A stretch of DNA of 64,000 nucleotides from Aurantiochytrium sp. KH105 (taxonomy: Eukaryota; Sar; Bigyra; Thraustochytrida; Thraustochytriidae), in assembly GCA_003116975.1 (NCBI GenBank), contig BGKB01000177.1, forward strand, positions 1 to 64,000. Direction: 5' to 3'. Position 1 is the stretch's first letter. Every line of letters starts with the position of its first letter. Shown here piece by piece: positions 23,658 through 33,073 of this stretch. The notes beneath the pieces are model-generated. The model was not told the DNA's origin. It saw only the letters and a list, made by a program, of their open reading frames with translations, and did no database searches. The position numbers and the translations under genes are program-made.

Positions 23658-24329
23658 ATGCAGTCGTGGAAGGACCTGCGACGCGCGGCCAAAGCGCAGG
23701 AGAATGCGCTCGAGTCCGCGCTGGCGAGGTACGTCAAGGTGGACGTGGACGCGAACAACCCCGAGGCCGTGAGCGAGGTGGAGGCCGCGCTGGAGACGGA
23801 GATCGGGACGCTGCTGAGGAACCTGGATGAGTCCATCGACAAACTCGTCTCGTGCACGACGCAGGACCGGCCGCCCACCAGCACAGCGCAGATCCAGCGC
23901 CTCAGGGAGATTCTGCGCGACCAGACATCCACCTTTCGCATGAACCAAAAGAAGCTCAACAGCCGCCGCGAATCGCTCTCGCTGCAACGATTCATGGCTC
24001 GCGATGGTGCTCGCGCAGGAGGCTCTGCGGATCGGGATGCCGAGACCCTGCTCATCAGGGAACAGGACTCCATTCAGAACGCCACACATGCTGCAGGAAA
24101 CATTATCGATCAGGCATCCGCCGTGCATGGCGAACTCCTCAGCCAGCGTGCTCGCTTCATGGGCACCACAGACCGCCTCGTGGACATGGGTCGTCGTGTC
24201 CCCGGCATAAACACGCTCATCAAGCGCATCCAGGACAAGCGAACTCGCGACAACACCATTCTTGCGCTCGTCATTGCCGTGTGCGTCTGTCTCATCTTGT
24301 GGTACGAGCTCGCTGGCTGGGGACTGTAA
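23658..24329 (+). CDS. GOSR1: Golgi Qb-SNARE GOSR1/GS28 (Gos1)
   Basis: A 223-residue v/t-SNARE for ER-Golgi and intra-Golgi fusion. The N-terminus (MQSWKDLRRAAKAQENALES) matches the start of the GOSR1 N-terminal helical domain. The SNARE motif occupies about 130-195. The zero-layer Gln sits in GELLSQRARF, and the following MGRRVPGINTLIKRIQDKR aligns with the animal NRFPAVNSLIQRI segment. A C-terminal membrane anchor (about 200-220) ends in a few luminal residues. The length is normal for the family, which supports the start and a single exon. Confidence 0.9.
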   Translation: MQSWKDLRRAAKAQENALESALARYVKVDVDANNPEAVSEVEAALETEIGTLLRNLDESIDKLVSCTTQDRPPTSTAQIQRLREILRDQTSTFRMNQKKLNSRRESLSLQRFMARDGARAGGSADRDAETLLIREQDSIQNATHAAGNIIDQASAVHGELLSQRARFMGTTDRLVDMGRRVPGINTLIKRIQDKRTRDNTILALVIAVCVCLILWYELAGWGL

Positions 24330-24742
24330 AGCACTGCTCTGTGCAACCTCCCTTCCGCTCTCGCACTTGCTCTGTAACTCCGCGTTTCGTATAGCTCCTT
24401 TTCACTTGGTTTGGCGCGACTTTCCCACATTTTAGCATCAGACCTTATCCATCCATCCATCCATCCATACATGCACCAAGGTATACTCTTTTATAAAAAA
24501 TTGACGAATGACTGACTCTGACCATGTTCGAACAATGAAAGACAAAAACACAAGCAACGAATCCAACAAGCAAGCAAAAATGCTGAGCTTGACTGCTTCT
24601 TTTTTTTGGGGGGGGGGGGGGAGGGAAGAACTCTCACACATCTTCATCTTTACTTTGGTCTCCCTTTTTCAAAAAACTCTCTAGGCCTAGACCTGGGCCC
24701 TAATTTGTTATCCTGTGGTCTAGGCCTAGACCAAGATCTCTA
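24330..24742. other. Convergent 3' intergenic region with palindromes and poly-G
   Basis: Between the ends of the GOSR1 and SPAG17-like genes. It holds an ATCC array (24448-24468), a T7-G14 homopolymer junction (24601-24621) and two copies of a TAGGCCTA-centred palindrome (24680-24732). No gene. Confidence 0.6.
24680..24732. repeat. Two direct copies of a palindrome (TCTAGGCCTAGACC)
   Basis: Copy one is at 24680-24693 and copy two at 24719-24732. The second extends to a perfect 16-bp palindrome, GGTCTAGGCCTAGACC, at 24717-24732. They start 39 bp apart, just past the stop of the SPAG17-like gene, and could form hairpins in either 3' UTR. Confidence 0.85.
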
Positions 24743-27700
24743 TTAGTCTGTTAAAGAAAAGGAATACTTGAGCCCTTCCGCAAGCGGGGCATCACGAGGC
24801 GCCGGTCGTGGCTTGCGACTTGGCGAGCTCGCTCCACCCTCAGACTCGTCCTCCTGCCGCGAGTCATTCATGGCCTCTCCTTCCGAAATGAACCTATCTT
24901 GCGCATCATCCCCAGGGGCTGCGGGCTCCATTGTAGGGTCTTGCAATGAAGCAGCACCTAAGAGCGTCACAGGATCAGCCACATCGTGCTGCTGTGAAAG
25001 AGAAGATTTCGACGACTTGAAGCTCGAATCTGCAGCGCGTCTCTTCGCAGCTGCCTTGGCAAGGCGTTTGCGTTCCTTTGCAATGATTGCTTGAATCTTC
25101 CTCTCTTCCGCTTTCGCAGCGTCCGGTCGCAAGTCGTCGACATTAAAGCGATTCTCGAGCGCATCCATCTGGATACGCCACTCCGCGTACGCAGCGTCTG
25201 CTTGCAGCACGAGACGTCGCTCCTCATCAGAGACTGCGTTGACGCGCTTGATGCTGTCCAAGAGCACCTTGTCCTCGGGCTCTACGCGCAATATCTCCTC
25301 CTCCATGCGCGCAGGCTGCTCTCCACCCTTGGCCTGCGCCCGTGCAAGCTCAAATTGCGCAACCTCAGCATCCACGTGAACGATTCGTGGAACGAGCGCA
25401 TCCGTGGCGTTGAGTTGGCGAGGCGCATTCGCAAGACGAAGCTCGAGGCATTCAATTTCGAATTCGGTCTCATGCAGGGTCGCGTTCTCTTCTTCTTCGG
25501 CGATTGCATCAAAGAAGCTTCCGCGATGAGCACGCTCGGCGCGCATTCGCTCTCTGGCCACCACAGATGTCTGCAAAAGCTCGTGGCCGCCGCCCATGCC
25601 GTCAAGAACGAAAAGCCTCGGCCGCAGCGCATGGTTAATCACAGCTTCAACGGGGCCAAATGAGCCCGAGAGAACCACCTCGCTGGTGACCTTGGCAACG
25701 TCTGTGACATTCGTCAAATTAAAAGTGTTCCGCTCGTTGTCTTGCATGCGTAACGATCCGGTTTCGCAATCGAAACGAAAACAGCCGATACTGTCGTCTT
25801 TTTCCTCTTCGTCTGGGCGACGGTTCTTCGCCTCGGAGGCTTCGTGCGCCGTGTCCCAAGAGCGCCACAGAACTTTGCCTTCGTCGCTGATGTGCACGGT
25901 GGTTCCATCCGGCTTGAGGACGCGCAGATGGCCATTGATGTGGGCTGTTACTCTCGTATCATATTCGATCTGCACAACAGTTGCGTCAGGCGCCAGGGTG
26001 CTGCTACGCACCACGTGTCCTCCACGCGAAATATCAACACGACCGCCTACCGAATGCCCATAGCATGTCGCTTCTGCAGCAGCATGAATCTTGACGGTCG
26101 CGAGACCAGGCGCTTCGACACGAACAGTGCCATCCGTACCCGTGAGGATGCGCGTTCCATCTTCGTGGCAGACAAGTCGTGTTCCATCGACGTGGCGGAT
26201 GAGCATCACCTGCACAATCTTCGGGTCATTGCCTTCTTCAGGGCGCTGCATGCGCTCCACGACGGTAGCGCCCGATTTGTAGTCTATGCGCGTTCTCACC
26301 TTGCCATCGTCGTGCATTGGAATCTTGACACTCTCTTCCCCATTACGGTAGATGATTACATCTCCACTGGCAAAGAGAACTCGCGAGCTGCCGTCGCTTA
26401 AAAATGACACAACCGTGCCTTGGTCCCGAATGACTCTGCACGATTCCCGTTTCTCCCAGCGCGGTGAACTCATCCTAATTTCGCCATTACTGCAATGCTC
26501 TAAACGCAAGCCGTCTGCGCAAGTGTACACCGAGGTCATGGTATCGAGCTTGTCAGGTTTGTTGGGCCATGCTGGCCCTCGCTGCACTTCAAGAAAGCCA
26601 CCTTCCTCAAATGCAGCAAAAAAGGAGGGTTTTGACGCGCCAGGGCTCTGCCGCATCCCGAAACGGTGACCGTCCCGGTCTACGGAGCAGCTTGAGCGAC
26701 CTTTACCCGCGAGAACGGTGTCAAGACGAATCACTGAGCCATCGCAGGGGAAAAAGAGCTCCGACTCCTGCTCGAGAGCGCGCAGTGGCTCGGCTTCGAC
26801 ATCGTAAAAGCAAGGTCGCTGACGAAGATCTAAGTTGGGCCATTCCGAAAATGTGGGTCGAAGGTTCGTGTGGGCAAAGGCGGAGCGTGTGATCTTGCAC
26901 CGGCGTCCTGGCGGTGTGCGTCGATGAAGCGCGACGAGAAGCACGTCATAGCGTGCCATATACTGCGTCAATACCAGCGGTTCCTCTGCGAGTGCCACCC
27001 CAAGCTGCTGGGGAGCACGGATTTCGTCCATGTCTCGCATGCAAATCCAGTCGGAAAAGTCCCAATCGGTACGAACACCGCTGGGAGGATCTGCGTCAGA
27101 AAGCATGCGCTCGAACTGCTGGATGATACGGACATATTTTTCGCGAGAAGAGGACAAAGGAAGGAACGTGTTGAATTGCGTATTGAGCAGCTGACGCGCC
27201 TGCTCGTCGAGAACGGGTCGTCGTGGCATATGCTGCCTCCCACGCGCTCCGGGTGTGGGCATCAGCATCCAATGCGAATGTTCAAGCGCAAGTTGAGCTT
27301 TGCTATTTGCCTCACGATCCGAAGCAAGTTGCAGACCGCAGCGATCGCCAAAATTAACAAAGTGCGACTCGCCGGGTTCAGCGTCCTCAATGCTCGTTGA
27401 TTCAATGGTGTTCAAGGGTTCATCAGCAATGGCGCCCACCAGGGCGTGCAATACGCCAGCAACGGAGTACATTGGCTGTGTAGCACTCAGAGAACGGTAC
27501 GAGGTCATGAGCGGATCGTCCTCACGAATCGGCTTTGCTCCCCGCGGAATTTTCACGTGTTCACACAAACCCACATAGGTGAGAAAGCGGAATTTTTCTG
27601 AAGCAAGACTCTGCGTGATTTCTGCAAACTTTGTGAGCAGCGTAAGCGGGCGATATGCAGACAAGTCGGCTGCTTTGGTCATGTCGCGGGGCGCCACATC

Positions 27701-28732
27701 GAGCTCGAGAAAGACAAGGTCGCGCCATCCTGGGCCCTTGGCTTCTGCTCGCGCCTTGCGCAGAGCATTGACAACGGGGTTCGACAAGTTAGGTCCTGTT
27801 CCGTCAAAGGGAGGTGCCAGAAAGTCAGCCACGACGGACCTGGTCTCGCTCAACGTAGATGCCGATTCGCTGCCGACCAGCCCAGACCCGCTATCTGAAG
27901 AGGGATCGACAAGACTCACACGGCTTGCTGTGTGATTCAGTGATTGAAGAGAAAGCAGAGGAAGCGAGGCTGCCGAAGCGCTGAGATCATTGCTGTCACC
28001 TTTGCCATTCGCTGAGACCAGCGATGCAAGAGTATCTGTCCGCCCAAAGCTGAAGCTCTTGGCATCCACTTCGGAGTCGGCCCGAGAGTCTGTTCGCGAG
28101 GGGGCCGTATAAGAAGGCTCGTGAACCGGTCCGCGGAGCTCCAGCACACCATCGAGAACTTGTTCGCCAGCTGCACTAGCAATGAGGAAAGCAGCTTCTT
28201 CTGCGCTCGAAGGATAGTCGGAGAGCACGTATATTTTGTTTGGCTTTGCTTGTTCATCGGTGATGCCCAGCACGGTCCGCGCAGCCTCGAGGTCGGCATC
28301 ACTGGGTCCAACACGAATTGTGTCATCAATTTGAAGCTCGCTTTCGACGGACATAGCAGCAGCGAACGCCTGGAAATCCTTTTTTTCTTGGTCTTCATGA
28401 GGCTGTTTCTTTTCTTGCTCTTTCTGACGTTTGGCAAGTCCTTTGATCCGGTCCTGTTTGATGCGTTGGCGGAGTGTTGCAGCAAGGGACTTGGGATCGC
28501 TGCCACCCTTGGCTTCAAGGTCCGCACGTTTGACAAGGACATAAAGGCTGTTGTCTGCGGCCGCTGCTGCGGCTCGTGGTGTCGCTTGAGCCGCCGCCTC
28601 CTCTGCGTCTCGCTGTGTGGCCAAAAGCAGTAAGTCGCGCACACGACTTGCCGTTTGTGAGACCTTGGCGGACCCGAGATTCACGGAGCACTCCACGAGC
28701 ACCACGAGCGAGTTCCATGACGGCGTTGTCAT
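24743..28732 (-). CDS. SPAG17: SPAG17/PF6-like ciliary central-pair protein
   Basis: A large protein of about 1329 residues resembling SPAG17 (Chlamydomonas PF6), a projection protein of the axonemal central pair. An in-frame ATG lies 133 codons upstream, but its leader is basic and unlike any family member. I therefore place the start at 28732 (MTTPSWNSL). Family-like parts are KIYVLSDYPSS, the PPFDGTGPNLSNPVVNALR segment, the QLGVALAEEPLVLTQYMARYD block, and the C-terminal beta-rich DGT repeats (MLIRHVDGTRL, LVCHEDGTRI, GTDGTVRV, KPDGTTVHI). The C-terminus has coiled coil and low-complexity acidic/Ser-rich sequence. The gene reads as one exon. It implies a motile flagellated stage. The identification rests on remembered motifs; the full-length match was not tested. 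Confidence 0.75.
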   Translation of the reverse strand: MTTPSWNSLVVLVECSVNLGSAKVSQTASRVRDLLLLATQRDAEEAAAQATPRAAAAAADNSLYVLVKRADLEAKGGSDPKSLAATLRQRIKQDRIKGLAKRQKEQEKKQPHEDQEKKDFQAFAAAMSVESELQIDDTIRVGPSDADLEAARTVLGITDEQAKPNKIYVLSDYPSSAEEAAFLIASAAGEQVLDGVLELRGPVHEPSYTAPSRTDSRADSEVDAKSFSFGRTDTLASLVSANGKGDSNDLSASAASLPLLSLQSLNHTASRVSLVDPSSDSGSGLVGSESASTLSETRSVVADFLAPPFDGTGPNLSNPVVNALRKARAEAKGPGWRDLVFLELDVAPRDMTKAADLSAYRPLTLLTKFAEITQSLASEKFRFLTYVGLCEHVKIPRGAKPIREDDPLMTSYRSLSATQPMYSVAGVLHALVGAIADEPLNTIESTSIEDAEPGESHFVNFGDRCGLQLASDREANSKAQLALEHSHWMLMPTPGARGRQHMPRRPVLDEQARQLLNTQFNTFLPLSSSREKYVRIIQQFERMLSDADPPSGVRTDWDFSDWICMRDMDEIRAPQQLGVALAEEPLVLTQYMARYDVLLVALHRRTPPGRRCKITRSAFAHTNLRPTFSEWPNLDLRQRPCFYDVEAEPLRALEQESELFFPCDGSVIRLDTVLAGKGRSSCSVDRDGHRFGMRQSPGASKPSFFAAFEEGGFLEVQRGPAWPNKPDKLDTMTSVYTCADGLRLEHCSNGEIRMSSPRWEKRESCRVIRDQGTVVSFLSDGSSRVLFASGDVIIYRNGEESVKIPMHDDGKVRTRIDYKSGATVVERMQRPEEGNDPKIVQVMLIRHVDGTRLVCHEDGTRILTGTDGTVRVEAPGLATVKIHAAAEATCYGHSVGGRVDISRGGHVVRSSTLAPDATVVQIEYDTRVTAHINGHLRVLKPDGTTVHISDEGKVLWRSWDTAHEASEAKNRRPDEEEKDDSIGCFRFDCETGSLRMQDNERNTFNLTNVTDVAKVTSEVVLSGSFGPVEAVINHALRPRLFVLDGMGGGHELLQTSVVARERMRAERAHRGSFFDAIAEEEENATLHETEFEIECLELRLANAPRQLNATDALVPRIVHVDAEVAQFELARAQAKGGEQPARMEEEILRVEPEDKVLLDSIKRVNAVSDEERRLVLQADAAYAEWRIQMDALENRFNVDDLRPDAAKAEERKIQAIIAKERKRLAKAAAKRRAADSSFKSSKSSLSQQHDVADPVTLLGAASLQDPTMEPAAPGDDAQDRFISEGEAMNDSRQEDESEGGASSPSRKPRPAPRDAPLAEGLKYSFSLTD

Positions 28733-29215
28733 GGCGGTATCAAGCTTGAGCTCTGCGAGGGGAAAATTCCTGACTGCCCGACTGGTTGGTTGGCTGCCTA
28801 CCTGAGCGCGCGCGCGCGCACGCGCGCTCGCCTTCTCGTCCTTTTCCCCGTGCGCTTTGCTTTGCTTTCCTCTCCTTTGCTTTGTTTTCCTCTCCTTCGC
28901 TTGCTTGGTCTTCTTGTCCCTAATTACCCAAAGGAAGGTTTCTTTGTCCGTTGATGGAATGGACACTTGACATTTGTCCCTTTGTTTCTTGGTGCCGCAG
29001 GCCCCGCCGAGATAAATAGGAGAGGAGAGAAGAGAAGAGAAGAGAAGAAAAGAACGAAGATGATCAGAGTTGGGATGATTGCTTTTCGATAAAATTTGTT
29101 TTTGTTTATAAAGACACGCGAAAAGAGGCACGTTCGTGCAGGTCGCCAGCGCCAGTCATTCGTTTATAGCTGACTTCCAAACGCAAAGAGATGCTCGGCC
29201 GATGAAATAACATTG
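28733..29215. other. Upstream region of the SPAG17-like gene
   Basis: Between the ARP4-like stop and the SPAG17-like start (tandem genes on the minus strand). It contains a GC/CACG alternating tract (28806-28830) and an AGAAG/AGAG purine run (29022-29050). Confidence 0.5.
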
Positions 29216-30763
29216 CTAATGACGACAACGCGAAGCGACGATTGCAGCTCCGTGCTCCTCATACTCAGCCTTGGAAATCCAGAGTTGCTGGAACGATCCA
29301 AGACTAGCCAAAATGCTGCCTCCGGTAAACGTGCTAAACAAGCGCTCATACTTGCCCGGAGACAGAAAGCGCGGCTTGAGCGCGCTGGGCAAACATACAC
29401 CGAGCTCCTTGGTGAGTCGTTCCAACGTCCCCGGCACGAGGGCGCCACCTCCAACAAGCATAATTTGCTGAACGAGCTCTCTTCGCAAATCGACGTGAGA
29501 GCTCTGCAAAGCATCGCGAAGGACCTCCGGGACGGAAATGGGTTCCTTTTCGAGTTCCGAGGCAGAGATCTTCTCCTTGAGATAGGCGACATCTAGATGT
29601 GGCCGCATAAGAAGCTCCGGGCTGCGAAAGCGCTCCGCGCCCAAAGACACGATGGTCCCGTCGGGAAGCTCATACTCTACTGCGGCGTATTTTGCCGCCT
29701 TGCTTTCGTCCAATGGAACCTCTGTCCAGACTCGGCATACGTTTTCCTTCAGATCGGTAAGGATGGGAAGCTGTTGCATGCGCACAAAAGAAGGTTTGAT
29801 TCGCGAAAGCTCCTCGCGAGACTTGGGAACGACAATTTTGCGCGAGGCTTCTTCGCTCGGGAGCTTGCGACGGAACATACACGGAGCCATGAGCCGGCGT
29901 GAGGTCCTACGCGTTGTTGCAGACGCACTCGATGAGGATGATGTTGGCACTATTGCTGTGGGTGCTGAAGAAGTCGATGAGGATGATGATGATGATGATG
30001 ATGAAGATGAAGAAGAAGCTGCTGGGTTCACGGGCTTGTCCCCTGTTCCACCCGCCCGACCCGCACTTGTGAAGGAGGATGAATGAGAAGAGGGATTTTG
30101 GGCCTGCGAGTCGTCATTAGCGACGTCTTGCTGCGCATGTGGGAGCACGCTGGTTTCGAGGAGACGCAAGAGGTGCTCGTCAATAAAATCGCCCGCAACT
30201 TTTGAGGTGCGGACTGTCTTGCGGACAACAAAGCCGTCGTGTACAGCGCATGCGCAAGATCGAGCCGCGCCAATGTCGACAACGAGCGAGGTAGCGCGTC
30301 CTACGGAGAAAGCACTAAGAATGGCACTTCGGGGCATGAAGACGGCGGGGCTCTCCAGCTTCTCGAGCAAGATTTCGGCCAACTTCGCCCGGTCTGCTTC
30401 AGGCTCGTAGGTTGGGGTTGCAGCGAGAATAGGGTGTTCGCGAGCGTCAGAGTTGAGTCCATACGAGACGGCATGTGTCCAAAGATCCTCGACAGCATCC
30501 CAGCTGTGAACCTTTCCATCCTTGCGCGCCCAGGTAACGTCAACGTCTTCGCACGCATGCTGCAAAGCAGAGTCGCCAACCAGCGACCTTGGTTTACTCT
30601 CCGCGCCTTCGCCCTCGACGTCCACGGCAGCCGCCGTGCCCGTGGCGGAGCCCGTGGCGGATACGATCCAGCCTTTCGGCGAATCCTCGCCTGCGAAGCC
30701 AAACTTGAAGGTCCGCGACCCCAAGTCGCCCACGAGGGCCGCGGTCTCGTCTCCGCAGAACAT
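29216..30763 (-). CDS. ARP4: Nuclear actin-related protein, ARP4/ACTL6A type
   Basis: A 515-residue actin-fold protein. The N-terminus (CGDETAALVGDLGSRTFKFGFAGEDSPKGW) resembles ARP4/BAF53, a shared subunit of SWI/SNF, INO80 and NuA4 chromatin complexes. The second phosphate-loop region appears as SLVVDIGAARSCACAV. C-terminal actin landmarks are LGAERFRSPELL, QIMLVGGGALVPG and FTGGSILASLGSFQQLWISKAEYEEHG. At about 205-310 there is a long Ser/Ala/Thr-rich insertion with poly-Ser, absent from conventional actin. This accounts for the extra length. Head-to-head with RPB10, 324 bp apart, so two nuclear housekeeping genes share an upstream region. Confidence 0.82.
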   Translation of the reverse strand: MFCGDETAALVGDLGSRTFKFGFAGEDSPKGWIVSATGSATGTAAAVDVEGEGAESKPRSLVGDSALQHACEDVDVTWARKDGKVHSWDAVEDLWTHAVSYGLNSDAREHPILAATPTYEPEADRAKLAEILLEKLESPAVFMPRSAILSAFSVGRATSLVVDIGAARSCACAVHDGFVVRKTVRTSKVAGDFIDEHLLRLLETSVLPHAQQDVANDDSQAQNPSSHSSSFTSAGRAGGTGDKPVNPAASSSSSSSSSSSSSSTSSAPTAIVPTSSSSSASATTRRTSRRLMAPCMFRRKLPSEEASRKIVVPKSREELSRIKPSFVRMQQLPILTDLKENVCRVWTEVPLDESKAAKYAAVEYELPDGTIVSLGAERFRSPELLMRPHLDVAYLKEKISASELEKEPISVPEVLRDALQSSHVDLRRELVQQIMLVGGGALVPGTLERLTKELGVCLPSALKPRFLSPGKYERLFSTFTGGSILASLGSFQQLWISKAEYEEHGAAIVASRCRH

Positions 30764-31087
30764 CGCGCCCGCGCCGGCGCTCTCCTCCCCCCGCTGCGGC
30801 CGCGCTGCCGCGACGTCGCGCGTCTCGACGGGGACTCCTCGCTTCCTTCGCTACAGTTGGTCCGATCGATGGTCCCGGCCGCGAGCGATGCGATGCGATG
30901 CGGTGCGGCGCGAGGCGACGCGGGGCCGCCGCTCGCGCAGCGGCTGCCGCCGCCCTCCCGCCCTCCCGGTCTCCGCCGCCGCCGCCCCGTCGCGCCGCGG
31001 CCGCGCGGGCTCGGGCGTCTGTCCGCGAGCTTCGCGCCGCGAGCGCCAAACCGCTTTTGCCTGGCACGGATCGAAGAAGCCGCCGCC
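30764..31087. promoter_or_regulatory. Bidirectional upstream region of ARP4-like and RPB10 genes
   Basis: 324 bp of very GC-rich DNA between two divergent starts. Several Arg/Ala-rich frames cross it on both strands, but their composition is that of GC-rich non-coding DNA. Confidence 0.5.
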
Positions 31088-31762
31088 ATGATCATCCCCG
31101 TGCGCTGCTTCACCTGCGGAAAGGTACGTCGCCGCGCAGAGCCGCGCGCAGCCGCGCGCGGCGCGGCGCGAGGCCGCGCGCCGCGCCGCGCGCNCGGGCC
31201 TGCTCGCCGCCGCGGCCCCGCGCAACGGGCGCGGCGCGGCGAGCGGGCGCGGCGAGGAGCCGCGGCGGCCTGGCCCCGCGCGCGCGCCCGCGTGCCCGCG
31301 CGCAGGCGGGCGGGCGGCGCGAGGGCGGGACGCACTCGCGCTCCGTTCTTCACCTTACAAAGGGGGGAGAAGAAGGGCGGCGAAGACGAACGAGGACGAG
31401 GAGGAGGAGACTAACGAGGCGAGGAGCTGCTGACGCTGCCTGTGCTTTGCTTTGCTTTGCTTTGCGGTGTTGTGCTGCGCTGGTTTGTAATTGCACAGGT
31501 GATTGGCAACAAATATGAGGTGTACATGGACCTTTTGTCTAAAGAAGGCATGTCCGAAGCGTAAGTCGATCGAGGTGGCGTCGCTGGCGCTGTTCTGTTC
31601 AGGTTTCGGGAACGTTGGATTGACGATGATGATGATGATGAACACAGCGAGGCTTTGCAAGCGCTCGCCATCTACAGGTACTGCTGCCGGCGTATGCTCA
31701 TCACGCATGTGGACCTCATTGTGAAGCTGCTCAACTACAACAAGCTGAGAAACGACGAGTAA
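31088..31762 (+). CDS. RPB10: RNA polymerase I/II/III subunit RPB10 (RPABC5), three exons
   Basis: A small zinc-binding subunit common to all three nuclear RNA polymerases. Exons are 31088-31123, 31499-31560 and 31648-31762. Introns of 375 and 87 nt have GTACGT and GTAAGT donors and ACAG acceptors. The spliced product is 70 residues: [12 protein letters not shown], then [14 protein letters not shown], then [16 protein letters not shown], ending [12 protein letters not shown]. Zinc ligands Cys7, Cys10, Cys45 and Cys46 are all present, and the invariant [12 protein letters not shown] and CCRRM blocks match. The length is normal for the family. The first intron is extremely GC-rich and contains the only ambiguous base of the window (n at 31194). 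No single open frame spans the gene. Confidence 0.95.
31124..31498 (+). other. RPB10 intron 1
   Basis: Donor GTACGT, acceptor TTGCACAG. Very GC-rich 5' part, then CTTTG-type repeats before the acceptor. Confidence 0.85.
31561..31647 (+). other. RPB10 intron 2
   Basis: Donor GTAAGT, acceptor AACACAG. 87 nt, with a GAT run just before the acceptor. Confidence 0.85.
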
Positions 31763-32224
31763 GCAATCCGCCGCAACAACAAACAAAGAGAAAGGGAAAA
31801 GGAGAAATAAAAAAAGGGTAAAGGTAGCCGGCGCTTTCCTCGCGTGTTTTAATGGCTCGATCCTCTGATTGGGCTCTCAATTTTTTCCCCCCTTGTCCCT
31901 CTCTCCTTTCGCTTCACCCATCTCATCAAACAAGTTTTATCATAGAAATAGACCCATTTTTCTGCGGGCCCGGGAAAATGGGTTATAAACGGACATTTTC
32001 TCGTGCACTTCTTTTTCTCCTCTTCTAGCATCATGGGCGGAGCGCCTGCCTGTCTGCCTTGTTGACTTGCTGATTTTGGCCCGGCTTTACAGACGAGTGG
32101 TATGTGTAGAGCTAGCGAGCTCTAATTAGCGAGCGAGCGAGCGAGCGAGCTGTCCTGCCCAGAGGCGAGGCATTTGCCCAAGTTTGAGCTGAGCTCAAGG
32201 CAGAATTTCTAAATCAATGAAAAC
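31763..32224. other. Intergenic between RPB10 and an uncharacterised gene
   Basis: Contains a GAGC array (about 32130-32152) near the next start. No gene. Confidence 0.5.
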
Positions 32225-33073
32225 ATGGAGCTCCTTGACATTGCCTTCAGCCCTTCCGCGACGGTCCGCGTCCAGCTGGATGGACGCGTGCACGAGCTCC
32301 AAGTGACTGCCGAGGACGATGCTACTGCGCTCGTCCACGAGCTTCTTGCAAGCTGTGCATCTGACATTGCCCCTGGATCATTGCTTGCTGTTGACCTCGA
32401 GCGCAGCCTCGGCCGTGTCATTCTTGGCATGGCTAGATCTGAGACCGCATTCTTTCGCAGTCTGCGCCGCGTACCTGGTGCAAACGTCGTCGCTGGACCA
32501 ACTGCTATTGTAGCGACCAAGCTTCGTATCGCTGTTGATGATTCGAATGAGTCTCCGAGTGACAACATCGATACCGCCGTCCGATTCCTTGGAGCTCGTG
32601 ACGAGGAGAGCAAAAGCGACGAGGAAGATGACGATGATGACGGCGATGATGATGATGATGATGATGATGATATTGATGACAATCAAAATGATTCAGAGCT
32701 CGGAGGGGTCAAAGATCTCACGAACTCGAACAAAATCAGCAAAGTGGATGCATACGGCACAGATGCCAGTATTTTCATTAAAGAGAATGCTGAGCTTGAG
32801 GGGCTTGGCGTTCCGCTTCGCACAAGCAGCATGTCGCCGAGCGCAATTGCCAGACACAAGCTTGTGAGCGGTACGAGTGCAACCTCGTCGCCGCTGGGTC
32901 GCACCGTTTTACGGAAACAACATAGGAACAGTTTTGGCGAGGGTGATCAAAGCCCTTCGTCTCGTAGACGTGCCTCGAGCAAGGTCGAGGAAAACTTCGA
33001 GGCCTACATGGCTGTCTTGGAAGCACAGTCGTCTCCACGTCGGAACAACGATCGTGAGACCTTTTTCCAGTAA
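32225..33073 (+). CDS. Uncharacterised acidic protein, 282 aa
   Basis: I do not recognise this protein. Residues 1-110 look like a compact fold rich in beta strands (MELLDIAFSPSATVRVQLDG, then LLAVDLERSLGRVILGMA). An extreme Asp/Glu run follows at about 130-160, encoded by GAT/GAC repeats at 32628-32680. The remainder is Ser-rich and probably disordered, with SPSSRRRASS near the C-terminus that could be phosphorylated. The start has an AAACATGG context and no competing upstream ATG in frame. The acidic tract suggests a nuclear or histone/nucleic-acid-interacting role, but this is only composition. It is convergent with the next gene. Confidence 0.6.
   Translation: MELLDIAFSPSATVRVQLDGRVHELQVTAEDDATALVHELLASCASDIAPGSLLAVDLERSLGRVILGMARSETAFFRSLRRVPGANVVAGPTAIVATKLRIAVDDSNESPSDNIDTAVRFLGARDEESKSDEEDDDDDGDDDDDDDDDIDDNQNDSELGGVKDLTNSNKISKVDAYGTDASIFIKENAELEGLGVPLRTSSMSPSAIARHKLVSGTSATSSPLGRTVLRKQHRNSFGEGDQSPSSRRRASSKVEENFEAYMAVLEAQSSPRRNNDRETFFQ

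Noticed and set aside
30239-31414. 390-codon plus-strand frame across the ARP4/RPB10 gap
   Set aside because: Antisense to ARP4 and then through GC-rich non-coding DNA including the ambiguous base; not protein-like.
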